From contig AJFK01000086.1 in the NCBI GenBank assembly GCA_000467715.1, positions 1 to 53,685 on the forward strand: DNA of 53,685 nt. The letters run 5' to 3'. Source of the stretch: Hysterium pulicare CBS 123377. Its lineage: Eukaryota > Ascomycota > Dothideomycetes > Hysteriales > Hysteriaceae. Within the stretch, counting starts at the first letter, position 1. Every line of letters starts with the position of its first letter. The notes under the pieces are model-generated. The model did no database searches and was not told the DNA's origin. It saw only the letters and a list, made by a program, of their open reading frames with translations. The translations under genes were made by a program, and so were the position numbers. Below are positions 20,550 through 32,516 of the stretch, piece by piece.

Positions 20550-23500
20550 TCACATGATATCGAACTCCTTCTTCAGTTTGATGATAAGCTGCCACTCGTC
20601 ATTACTGACATCCGTTCTATAGAACTCCTTCAGCGTATCGATACTCTTTCTAGAGAGATGCGAATACAGGATATCCTTTTCCTCGAGTTGGCGGCCGTAG
20701 AGTGGTTGGTTTGGCCCTTCGATCTTGACTGCGACGGAGGGTTGCCCTTTTTTGCAGATTGGGATCTGTTTGTGGTCGCGTTCAATTGATGTGCTTTTGT
20801 TTGTGTTAGCTTTATGTGATCGAGGAAAATTGGAGCGAGAATGAATGAATACTTACACTCTCCCTAGTACAACAATATCCTTGACTCCAGTGACGGGATT
20901 CTTCTTGATAGCTGCGATGGGTGTTAAGAGTCTGAGGTTTCCTTCTATGACATCCACGCCGACAACGATGGGGTCCTTTTTGTTGAAGACGGCGACTGGG
21001 TTGAGTACGCATGGGAATACGGCCAACATCTTGCTCTCCTCCTTCCGCTGCTCTTCAAGCTGTTTCATGTGTGCAGTAAACTTATCGAAGAGATGGTAAA
21101 TAATATCAGCCTCGAAGATTTTGACGCCAATCTCATCTGCATATGCTTTGGCGTCTCTATCGACCTTGACATCGAAACATAGCATGACCGCGTATTCCTT
21201 GGCTTTTTCGAGCATTATGCCTGCGCGGAGTACATCTTTCTTGTAGACGGGCCCGATGGAGATAGTAGCGACGGGGATTTTGGAGACGCGAAGGAATTCG
21301 AGGAGGGCTTCGAGAGAACCGAGGGTTGAAGCTTGAACGCTGACTCCGCGACCTGTCTTTGAAACTTTGCTGAGCAGATGCGCCAAGTCACCCATGACTT
21401 CATCCATGAGATCTTCTTCATCGTCGTCTTTACCGCAGACCAGAAGACGAGAACCGGCAATGGCGGTGTCCAGTCCATCCGCAGCGATCTTGATACCCAT
21501 CGCTGCCTTGACTTCTTTGTTGTGCACATATTGGGATTTGACTCGGAGTTCCTTCATCTCGGCTGGCGTTAAGAGCGCTCGAATGTTGGTTGCGATTGGT
21601 TCTGGGTTTCCGCATAATACTATCCGATCACCTTCATGAAGAACACCGTTGGAAAGGACAACATCGATGGTAGTACCAAGACCCTCAATCACCTTGACTT
21701 CGAGCACGGTACACTCAACTTCGGAAAGGTACATCAGGTTGTTGGTCATGCGTTCCTGCGTCAATTTGATGAGCAACTTAATCATGTCTGGTATACCCTC
21801 TCCCGTGTGCGCAGATGTAGGTACAACGGAGACATTGCGTGCCATGTTCTTGTTCTCATAGAAGAGCTCCGAGTTGAAACCCTGCTCCATGAGCTGGGTC
21901 CGGACAAATTGCCATCGATCCTTGAACTCCTGTTGTACCGACTTCTTTTGGAAGGCCAGAGATTCTTCAAATCCGTTGTTATCAATCCGTGACCATCCAA
22001 AAAGTCGATCGATTTTGTTGAGTGCTACAATGAAAGGAGTCTTGCGGTCTCGCAACAGCCTCATGGATTCTAATGTTTGTGGTTCCAAGCCGTGCATAAT
22101 ATCGACAACCAGGATGGCAATGTTACATAGTGAAGAACCACGGGATCGCAGGTTCGTGAAAGATTCGTGACCGGGAGTGTCAATGACCAGTAAACCAGGA
22201 ACATTGAACGTGAAGCTGTTGTCCTTGTTGACTACCGCTGTTTTCTTCTGAAGAGCCTCGACAGGGAAGTAGGTAGCACCAATCTGCTGAGTGATACCAC
22301 CCGCTTCGCCTTCTTGGACGTTGGTCTGTCGGATCTTGTCGAGGAGCTTCGTTTTGCCGGTATCGACGTGACCAAGAATACAGCAGATGGGTGACCTAAG
22401 GTTATCTTTAGACCGTGCTGCCAAAGCTTCCTCGTGGGCCTTCTTCCGTCGTTCGGCCGCCTCTGCTTTACGTGCCGCTGCCACCTTCTGAGCAGCCGAT
22501 GTCTCCTCATCCGCGGACGATTCCTCCTCGGATTCGGACTCTGACTCTGACTCTGATTCTGAGTCGTCTTGAGAGCCTTTAGCAATAGCAGCTTGTGTGG
22601 CTTTCGCATCTTGCTTCTGCGTAGGCTTCCCATTTGCAACTGCCTTCCCAGCTGGCTTCTCCTCCTCTTCTTCTGAGGGAGCATCCCAGCTATCTTTCAC
22701 ACCCTCCATTTGGTCTGCTTGAGCCTCCCAATCTTCTCCCAAATCGCTCTCGTCCACCTTTTCTTCGGCATTCTCTTTGGCTGTCTTCGCGGCAGCTTCA
22801 GCAGCGGCGGCCTGCTCCTCGGCCAGCCTTAACTCCTCCATTTTCTTCCGCGCCTCTTCAGCCTCTTTGTCCTCTTTGGGCTCTCCGACCTTCTTTGCCC
22901 CCTTTTTCTTCCGATTCTCATATACGGGCTTCTTCTTCTGCTCAGGGTCCTCGAGACCAGCGACTTTGGTTCCACCGCTCTCAAGCATTTGTTTCATCCG
23001 AAGCTCATTTCGTGCCCTCTCTTCTTTCTGCTTCTTTGTCAAGAATTTTCCTTCCTTCTTGAGCTGCTCAACCTTTTCCTTTTCTTTGGCTTTCTTAGCG
23101 GCCTTTGCTTCTTCTTTTCGTTTCTCTTCCTCGGCAGCTAGTCGTTCTTCCTCCTCAATTCGAGCCTTTTCCTCCGCAGCTAGACGAGTTTGTTCTTCCT
23201 CACGTTTTCGCAACTCCTCTTGTCGCTTCTGGATGGCTGCTAGAGCGGGATTGAGTTTCTTCTTCTTTCCACCAGCGGCAGGTTCTGGCGTAGGCGTACT
23301 GGTTGCTGCAGCGGGCTTAGGTTCGTCGGCTTTCACAGGCTCGGCCTTCGCGGTAGCTGGCGTGGCGGTTCCTTTCTTCTTCGCAGCCTAACAGTCGAAA
23401 TAAAACATTAGGATATTGCTGATGAGATTGAAAAATTGTCGTTCGCTTTGACCCACATCTAGATCATGGGAGTGCGTCAGAGGCATGATTTAGGAAATAT

Positions 23501-23986
23501 ACATACCAGCTCCTTCTTTCTCTGCTTCTCCTTCTCCTTCTTTTCCTTCTCCTTCTCGGCCTTGGTCTTCACTCTCGGCGCACCACCCTCTTGGTCCCCA
23601 TCTTCCTCCTTCGCCTCTTCGTTCTTCTCCTCCTGCTGCTTAGATCCACCCTTACCACCCTTTCCTTTCTTAATCGGCGCCCCAAAAACATCCTCATCGT
23701 CCATGGCCGCTTCCTGAGGCGCTTTGTTCTCTAACCCGGCATCCCCATCAGCGCCAGTTGGATCCTCACCCTGAACAAAATCTTCCTCAGGCTGATTTTT
23801 CTTCTTCTTTTTTCCTCGTCTTTGTAGTGCGGCCATTAGCCCGCCACTCATGGCATCATCCTCTTCGGCGGGTGCAGCAGGCTCATCATCCGCTTTGGAA
23901 GTTTCGGCGGCTGGTGCGACGGATTCGCCCAGATCAGCTTCCCAGTCGTCGTTCGCTTTCTTATTGCCCTTCTTCTTTGGCGGCAT
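20550..23986 (-). CDS. FUN12: Translation initiation factor eIF5B (GTPase, IF2 homologue)
   Basis: Three exons, 23986-23507, 23387-20857 and 20793-20550, give 1084 aa. Intron 1 is GTATGT...TTAG (phase 0) and intron 2 is GTAAGT...AAAAG (phase 2), restoring [11 protein letters not shown]. The first ~480 residues are a charged Lys/Glu-rich disordered region with a Ser-Glu repeat, normal for eukaryotic eIF5B. The G domain starts near residue 498 with G1 GHVDTGKT, then GGITQQIGA (switch 1), DTPGHESF (G3) and NKIDR (G4). Domains II-IV follow, ending [15 protein letters not shown], the eIF1A-contacting helix. It drives 60S subunit joining on the ribosome in the cytosol and is essential or near-essential. 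FUN12 is the yeast symbol. Confidence 0.96.
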
Positions 23987-24910
23987 TATGGCGTTGCTGG
24001 ATTATGGTATTGATCCGAGTATGGTGGCGCTGAGTGCTGTATGTGCGCGCAAGGCAGGATTATGTGGTGGCGCGGGGCGGGTGGATGCGTTTGTCGACCG
24101 GAGACGGGTTTGTGCTGGGGATAATGTTTGTGGCAGAGAGACAATGAAGCTCCGAGCTGAAGCAGCATGTAGCAGAGATTATAAAAGCAGTAGTAGAGAG
24201 CGACAGAAGCTAGGTGTGTGTTGTTTTCAAATTTCGATCGATGTCGTCGTGTTGGTGGGGTAGAAACTCCCGAGCTCGGAATTAAGGCGTCGAGTTCGCC
24301 TGCAGATGCCAAGATTTCGACGGTGATCGTATGCTGAGGCACTTCAGATAAGCTACTATGAAGCTGGAGAAATGCTAGGGCTTTGAGAGGTAAACTTCTT
24401 TAATTCATGGCAAGACTATTCACTGAAGGATACGTAGCACTATGACTCTTTGTTCGATCTCAAAGACTGCCGACCTCATTCATAAAGGGTGAAATTCTTC
24501 AAAAATATTAGAACAGAATCTTATAAATGAAGTTTTGATATAACTTCATACTTAGGCAGGTAGAGAAGTCTTATTTGAATTGTCACTGTCCGTTCTAATC
24601 TCCTATTACAACCTAGATATATTCGCCTCCCATAAGATTTAGATAAACTGTCCAAAGATCCCCACCATGGGTCCCATTTTTTTGATACATGACCGAAAGA
24701 TGCAAACAGTATTTAAGTAGGTTAGACTTCCCACACATGCAAGCTTTGAAAAAGATTCCCCATATAGCAAAAAAGATACGCTGAACACCACCCTGCGCCG
24801 CTGAAATGATGTACAAGAAGCTCCTAGATCGAAGGAGTGAATTGTTTTTGGAAAATCAAATAAACCGATGATGCCGTTGGGTAACTCCAGTAAAAAGCAA
24901 TGCAAGTGCC
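23987..24910. other. Intergenic between eIF5B promoter and class V chitin synthase 3' end
   Basis: The left part is the eIF5B upstream region; the right part, AT-rich at about 24400-24650, is the likely 3' UTR of the chitin synthase. No gene seen. Confidence 0.5.
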
Positions 24911-27900
24911 TCACATGTTTCCAGCCAGAATCGACTCGACGGCGTAATTGATGAAGGTTTTCTTGGCCGTAAGGTCTACGTTGAATCTGCACCATCGTTA
25001 GCAACTATTTGTTTCTAGTGTACGTCCAAGAAGGACTCACCTATTCTCTAACTCTTGCTTCACGCCTTTCTTCGTTACTTGCATAAGATCAACTCTCGCT
25101 AGAATATCTCGAATTTCCGCCAGAAGGGAATCTTCACTTGGCAGGTTCAAATCCGCCATCTCCATGTCACTATATCCAAGCCCACTAGGAGCAAGGCTTA
25201 TACGCGATTGGCTCCCAAACCGAGGAAGGTCGAGTTGAGACATTGGCCGTGAAGATGCGTAATAGCCACCGTAGTCAGAGCCAACGACGGAGCCAGGTCC
25301 ACGAGGATACGGCTTGGTGCCGTAAGAAATGCCGGAAATTTCGGAGCGGTCGTCGTGCATAGTATGCGCCTCCCACATTTCGGCCTGGTATTCGTCCCAC
25401 TTCTTCCTGGGAATGCTGGCGGGGTCGAAAGGTTTAACGTCGCTAATGACGACCTTCTGGCCCTTTTCGCCAGTAACAACACGGGTATTGCCCCAAGAGA
25501 AGTCATCCATGTACCAGAAAGCGTATAAAGGCAGACCAAACGCGAAGACGGGAGTTGCAAGGATATAGATAATCATCCATCCTATCATCTCCCATTTGCG
25601 TCGTAGAATGAAGATGATGGCCTGCAGACCGTATATCGCTCCAAGAAGAACGAAGGCCATGACCGGAACAACATCTTTGCTGTAGATGAGGAGATAGATA
25701 AGGTAGGCAATGTATCCTACGATCACAGGTTGGACAACCGTCGAGAGTAAGTCCAAGAAGACAATGAAACGCATGCTGAAGCAGCAGAAACCACAGAGCT
25801 GTTGGACCGGAATGAGTTCGATAAGATTGTGCACCGTCGAGTTGATCCAGCGACGACGTTGGGACATGAAAACCTTCCAGCTATCGGGAGCTACTGTCCA
25901 TGCATGAGCACGATAAAGGTACTTGGTCTTGTACTTGGGGTGGTGCTTAAGTAGTAATGTCGTCAAGTATCTGTCTTCGCCAAGGTGGAGCAGATTCTTC
26001 ATATGAAGGGTGTCCACACGAACTATTGAATAGGATTCGACGATCTCCTTGCTGACGAACAATGGCTTATGCGTTTCGGCCGCACGGATTCGATACATAC
26101 TGAAGCAACCGGGAAGACAGGTGACTGAGCCGAACAAGCTTTCGAATGCCTTTGTAAGGTTATGGGAGATGTAGTATTCGTATACCTGCATCATCGTAAT
26201 GAAAGACGATTTGGCATTCGTTAGTGAGGTTTCACCACAAATTCCAAGAAGTCTTGTGTCATGCAAGAAAGCAGCAACGAAGCGAGTAGCGGAGTCTGGC
26301 GCAACGACAGTATCGGCATCGATTTGCAGTAGAAATTCGTAGAAGGTAGGGTTGACTCCGATAATGTTACGAATCTGGTGATGCATCTCAAGTTCGAGGG
26401 GCGTCATAGGAAGGTTGTAGTGGACGCGATTCAAGAAACGCATAAGAATGACTTGAGAATCACGTTTACCACGATTGCCAGGCCTGTATATGTCAGTAAC
26501 CGTTGATATAGCTGAAAGGTTGAATACGTACTTGGAGACTTCGGATGGCTTGCCAACCTTAACCACGACGAGAAAGGGTACGATGTGACCTTGAACCTCA
26601 TACAAGCCAGAATATACTTTTCCCATGTTATGCTGTCTGTCACCTTCTCCCAAACTTTCGAAGCTTAGGGGTTCTGGATCCATGCTTTCTGATACACCGA
26701 GAATGTCGAGAACAATCCTAGGGGTAGGCTTGTCGTTGCCTTGACCGAGGATCATACCATCGCAAATAATTACCAGTAACTTGCGCTTGTCGTCGTATTT
26801 CATTCTTGCGGCTGAATCGATAGCACGACGTAAGGAGTCCTCGTCTTCGGTATAGGCGGGAACGGTGCAGATAATAAATTTTTCGAGGTTCTCGGGAACG
26901 GTCTTCCTTCCGAATTGCAACGCAGCTAGAAACTTAAAACCGATAACACTGACAAGCAAAAGCGAGATGGCGAGCAGAAGATACTTAGCGAATTGGCATT
27001 TTGCAGAGTTTCTCGTATCCAACTCTCCAACGTAGAAAAGATTGTCAAGACAGACCTGCATACGTTGTTTGCGGGCGGGATCAATGTTCAGAGTCTCCCA
27101 GTACTTTGTAACATCCTTTCCGGACTGGACTCGGAATATATCGACGACAGAAGCATCCATAAAATTTACGTCGACTGACTGATCCTTGCTGCTGTCGTAG
27201 CCGATCGGATACTCAGTCTGACGACCACCCGGAATGTACGTAGTAAGATCGTAAATACGATCGTTGATGTAGGCGATATAGTTGTTCTTGTTGGCTAAGG
27301 TCTTGAGGTATTGAGGACTATAGCCCACTCGTCCTTTCATGTAGTTTGCTTTGAGAAACACTTGCTGCTCAAACCACCAGTCTGGACGGGAGTCGTTCGT
27401 AAACCATCGAAAGTCGTGGTAACGAGCATTGAGATCAGTCGTACTAACTAGGTTGTTCTGACTCGTGTAGTTATTGTTCTTGTAATTGAGTTGAACCGCT
27501 GGGGAGACAGAGCCATCGACACCGTCGCAAAGAGCTGACACTTGAACTGGAAACAAGTTGGTTGCGTCCAAACCAGCGTATTTCTTGAGGCTTGACTGTG
27601 GGATGATTGAGGGGTAGTGAGCAGGCATAAACGCGCCGAGGTCGTAAACAATCCCTCGAATTGCGACGTAAGAACCATGACCATTTTTGCCATCGTACGA
27701 AGTTAGCTCAGAGCTGGAGTAGACATGCTGTGTAGGGCAGATCAATTGGGGAAAGCCAACTACAGATTATTAGTACATGGACGATTTGCAGTCAAGGGAA
27801 CATACCCATTAAGAATACTACCAGGGAGCAACTGAACCATATTATAAAGTTGATCGCAAGCTTTTCACGCCATGCAGTGCGAACGTCCTTCCTCTTCATC

Positions 27901-30702
27901 CTACCAATCCATTTGATGAGCAGATCAGGAATGAACCAAGTAAGCAGCCAGACTATGGTTAGCCACCTCTTGCGACTTCCAGAGGTCTTGACAACATCCA
28001 CTTCCTGCAGCTTCGGCTCTGCTCCCTTCTCATCGATCGCCTTTGGCCTATCCAGATCATGGAACATATCTCCACTAGTTATTCCGGACAGTGCCTCGGA
28101 CCTAGCGTCGACATCCCGGCTGCCAAAGTAGTTGCCGCCCTTGTCATCGTGGTAGAATGAGCCTGGAGAAGCGGCTTGCGACGAAAGCAAACGCGCCCTT
28201 GTTGAGTCCCCCACTCTGGACGCATCCCCAGGTGTGAGTAGCCCGTCGCCGTCTTCATCAGCAATAGGATAATCACGCGCAGGGAGAATTATATCTGCAA
28301 TTTTTGCAATCTCGAGCCAACGACGTTCACTGAGGAATACGCCCGTAGCTCCAATGCGAGCTTCATTCTCCCGCCAGGTTTGAGAATCGAGTATCATTTC
28401 GGCTCTTTCCTTCTCGCTCCCCACGACAACATTGTCAGACTCGGTGAGACTAAGGAATTCTGCGAATGGTAGAAACACGCTGAAATCCGCATTTCGGAGT
28501 CGTTGGCTTATCTCTGCGATCCCGAATGTCTGGACTTGCATACGCACACATTTGCTATCAAATTGATTTGCGATCCTTCGGTCGTTTGGTTTTAAGCAGA
28601 ACACAAAGAAAGGGTTGACTCCGTGGCCTGATATGGATTTCGTGATGTTGTTGAGAGAGCTGAGAAATTGCGCGGCAGCACCCTGCTGCTTACTTGATGG
28701 CTCCCCTTTCTTGCCGGAAATACTCTTGCTGTCGTACTCGCTGTTTGCATCGTCATCCAAGGCACTCACTTTACGATTGAGTCTTCCTGTGCCTTTGCGC
28801 TTCGCCATGCTGGGCATCCTCATGGGTTTGGAGCTAACAGATGCTTGAACAATTGCGCTCCTCTCCTGAGGATGGATAACAGTGTTCAAGGCATCCTGTC
28901 CAAAGAGCTCTCGAATGAAGCTGCTCTGTGTTGAATTGATGAGGTTCATCAAGTCTCCAGAGATGACCTCACCATTTTCTTCAAGCAAGCCATCCACCGA
29001 GTATTCGATATCGCCAGCATAGTGCCTTACTGTGAATGTTGCAGCAGTGTTGGGTGTTGCAAAGTTACTACCCGGTTGCATAACGGTTGCACTGGAAGGC
29101 ACAATAGCATTATTTCTCCCATCGAACCTTTTCCGGACGGCCTCCAAAAATTGCATGTCGGTTTTACCACGACGCATTTGGTCGTCGAGAATGCTGAGTA
29201 GACCGTTTCCAGGCTTCAAAAGGCCCTTCACGACCTCCGAGTTATCGAAGTACTCAGTCATGGGAACGTCGATGTCCTCAGCCTCCATATCCTCAACTTT
29301 GCGGCCGAAGAAGCTCTGAAGACAGAAGTTGAAATGGGATTCGGTGGCGGCATTATTTAAAAGCTGGTCCAGAACCGAGCCAGTTTGAGAAGAATTTGAA
29401 AACCCCGGGAAGTCAACAATGGAAATGGTGTTGGCGACCGATTCCTCAACGGCACATGTCTTTTGGTTGATTTGTTCGATGACATAAGCTACCAAGAGAG
29501 AGTACAAGGTGCGAGCCAGCTCGTCCGCGTTCGCGCGGGCTCCGCGAGGATCCAGCATGACAGTAACTCGTTCACGATAGAGTGTCTTGGTCTTGTACCT
29601 GAGACTCTGCTCAAGCTCCTGGGCACTGACACCTAGGAATGCTGCGACATAATTAAGGGTATCTTTGTTTTTAACAATTGTGGTATCCTCTCCTCCTTCA
29701 TGGGAGTAACCACCACTTTCGTTAGCGGCAGGAGTTGTGGACTGAGTAGTCATAAACTCTAGCTGACCAATATGTAGTATACTGGCCAAGATTTGGCAGA
29801 TCTCCGCTATCTCAGTACGTGAGAACTCGAGTCGCCTCAAAGCGGTTTTAAAATGTTGGAATCCGCCATTGTCATCAACGCCGACCTTCAATTGGGTTTG
29901 GTGACCGAGATATCGCCAGCGTTTCTGTCCGCCAGTCAAGGAGGCTCGTGTTCCGGCTTCATTGGCAACGGTGCCAGAGGATTCAAGACCAAGATGCCGT
30001 TTCTCCGCAGCACTGGTACCAGCTAGGAGATAGTAGAGAACATGAAAGTTCCGTTCGCCAGTCGGTACTGCCGCAACCCTACTCCTCTCTAACCTGTGGT
30101 CGAGTATCTTGCCACCAAGCAGTGTTGGTCGCATCGATGCTGAGGTGTCATATTGAAGTTCGAATAGTAGACCAGCCTTAGAGGCTGTGGGAGTAGTGAG
30201 GGACTTTGTCGTTGTGAGGGTGTCAAAAACAAAGGCAGCGTAGGAGAGCTTCCGCGAGAGTGGCGTAGAAGAGTAGTTTAAGAATGCGGTAAGAAGATGG
30301 GATCTGATAGTAGTTTTACCAGACCCAGATTCACCCCTGATCGCAATTGTTAGTCTGATAATCTGGGTAAATAGCACAGAATTGTCTGTCCGCTTACAAG
30401 AAAACAACTGCCTGATTCTCTGACCGATGTCCCAATCTCGTCCAAGCTCTCATGGCGAGGTCTTCGGCTGCTGCCATGGCACTCCCATCTTTCCCACCAT
30501 CCGGACCACGAGTGGAATCGCTGTATGTGTTGAGAGCTATTATAGCATGGGAGGAAAGCGTTGCCACAGGTAGATGGGCGTGGAATCGACTCGCAAGGTG
30601 CGCGGTCAGATGTGTGTCGGACTGCAGATGTGCGGGTAACGAGGGTAGGGAAGGCTGAGCGTATTGCGGAACATTGCCATTCAAGGAGTGCGGATTCGCC
30701 AT
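24911..30702 (-). CDS. csmA: Class V chitin synthase with N-terminal myosin motor-like domain
   Basis: Five exons: 30702-30398, 30336-27806, 27759-26532, 26483-25041 and 24986-24911, giving 1860 aa, the usual length. The myosin motor-like domain has an intact P-loop, GESGSGKT, at about 103-110, restored across intron 1, and [13 protein letters not shown]. Next come membrane segments, a cytochrome-b5-like domain ([19 protein letters not shown]), and the GT2 catalytic core with EDRYLTT (about 1524) and [13 protein letters not shown] (about 1562). The last part is a DEK_C domain ending [11 protein letters not shown]. It polymerises UDP-GlcNAc into chitin at hyphal tips and septa; the motor tethers vesicles to actin. 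The third intron (26484-26531) is 48 nt and stop-free, so its use is less certain than the others. Name after A. nidulans. Confidence 0.95.
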
Positions 30703-32516
30703 TGTTGAAGGAGGCGTCCCCGAGGGACCGCTGAATGAGCGTAGACTGCCAGCAAAAAAAGACGACTTGTGGGTGTTGTATTAGTTGGTGAGGAGAGTTG
30801 ATCAAGGGCGGTCGTGGAATGCTCAGGCTCGGGGCGAAAACAAGTTATGTAGAGGTTGATGGCAGGCGTGGGAAAAATAACAATATTACAATCAGCGAGT
30901 GTGAATAACAGCGAAAAACGAAGGGAACTTTGTGACAATTCACAGAACAAGCGTGACGGAGGAAGGCAGCGACGGGAGGAGGTAAGTTTGTGAACGTAAG
31001 AAGGACTGGTTGTTGGTGAAGATGCGTGTGTAGGCCAAGATCCTTGCAATGCGTCCTCGCCGCCGTGGCTTGTGCGCAGATGGGGGACAGCTGGAAAGGG
31101 GGCCGTCTCAACAAGTGTGAAGGGCAAAAATAGAATAAAATACAACAACACAACCCGTGGATACGAGCGTCACGTTAGGCCACGCCGGACGCCGGCCTTG
31201 TAGGCCTATATGAGTGAGAACTACTTTGTTTCTGGCTGCTACCTGGAGATGTTGTTCTTTGTGTTGGCATTCCTGCTATTGGGGACATGCCATTATTGTC
31301 CCGTCAACGACGCGGCAGCTTTAAAGTTACAAGTCACAAGCGATGGACAGCCCTAATCAAAGTCTGGGGAACGATCGCTGAAACTAGCGCAATCGTCCAT
31401 GCATGCATCCGTAATTGATTCTCTGTGGCCGAGTGGAAAGAGGTGTGCCCGAGGGCATGTTCCGTTTCGACCAGCAAACATCGGTTTGTGTGACATTTTA
31501 ACAGGAGCACGGCAGCTACTTCACACGGAAGGCATAATGCAACTTCGGAGGAGGAGCCGGATGTGTTTGTATCAAGTAACAATATTTGAAAGGGACGGGA
31601 GCTTCCACTCGGAAGGCTGGCTAATAACGTATGTGCCCCTGTCCATTTCTTTTACCACGATTCACCACTCAGCTTCCAGCCGGTTGGCGGCGATTGACTT
31701 GAGCAGATCCACAGCGCTGTTATTTACAACTAGTACTCCTCGTACTGACTACAGAATGCGCACCTCCTGCTTGATAAACAGCTCAGAAGGCCATCGCAAT
31801 CATTGAAATGCAACTGTGAAACCGCTTCGCATGTCTCTGTAAACAAACGAAATCGACTATTAATAGCTGGCTGGATGCAATGCAACCCCTGTTTTCCGAG
31901 AGCAGTCGTTCAATCAGCAGCCTTCACGCACTCGAGTGGCGTTGACTAGAGCGAAGAAAGCAAGCTGTCCACCCCTGTTGGGCGACGGATTTGCGTCGCC
32001 ACTTCGTATAGTGGGCGTCTCTCCTTTCCACGCCTGTTTCTCCTGACTACGCCGACTCGATACCCTTCTGGGATCAAAATTACAAAATTTACACATACAC
32101 CCGCAGCTGTGACCGAGTGCCACCCATGCAGCACTGGAATGGACTTTCACCAAACAACACCATCACCGTCCCATTCCGTCTCCCACTCCCCAATCTCTTC
32201 GTTTTGCACTTTCGTCTTTTCGTCTGCATTCTAACGGTCGTTTTAATCCTTTCCTTCTTCGCCTCTTCTTCGCCGAACTCGACGTAATTGTGTAGGGAGC
32301 TCCGTCACCATACCAACCTCGTCAAACTCGCTCCCCCGAAGACAACACTCGCTTTAATACCGGTGAACTCTACCGCTACCATCGCACCGTCTTCGATCGC
32401 ACCTCTTTTCGAAATTCCTCTCGCACATACCATTCGTGGTGTTCTGCTCGCATCGACCCAAAACAAGGGGAACAAGTTAACGTTGACGAGGCTGTGAGCC
32501 TCTACTCTCGCCCATC
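30703..32516. promoter_or_regulatory. Shared divergent promoter of the class V / class VII chitin synthases
   Basis: The two chitin synthases start at 30702 (minus) and 32517 (plus), leaving 1814 bp between start codons. No open frame here shows family features. It contains long C/T-rich stretches before the right start and an inverted CCAAT (ATTGG) at 31278-31282. The head-to-head arrangement is conserved in many filamentous ascomycetes, so co-regulation is likely, though no specific operator is proven here. Confidence 0.7.
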
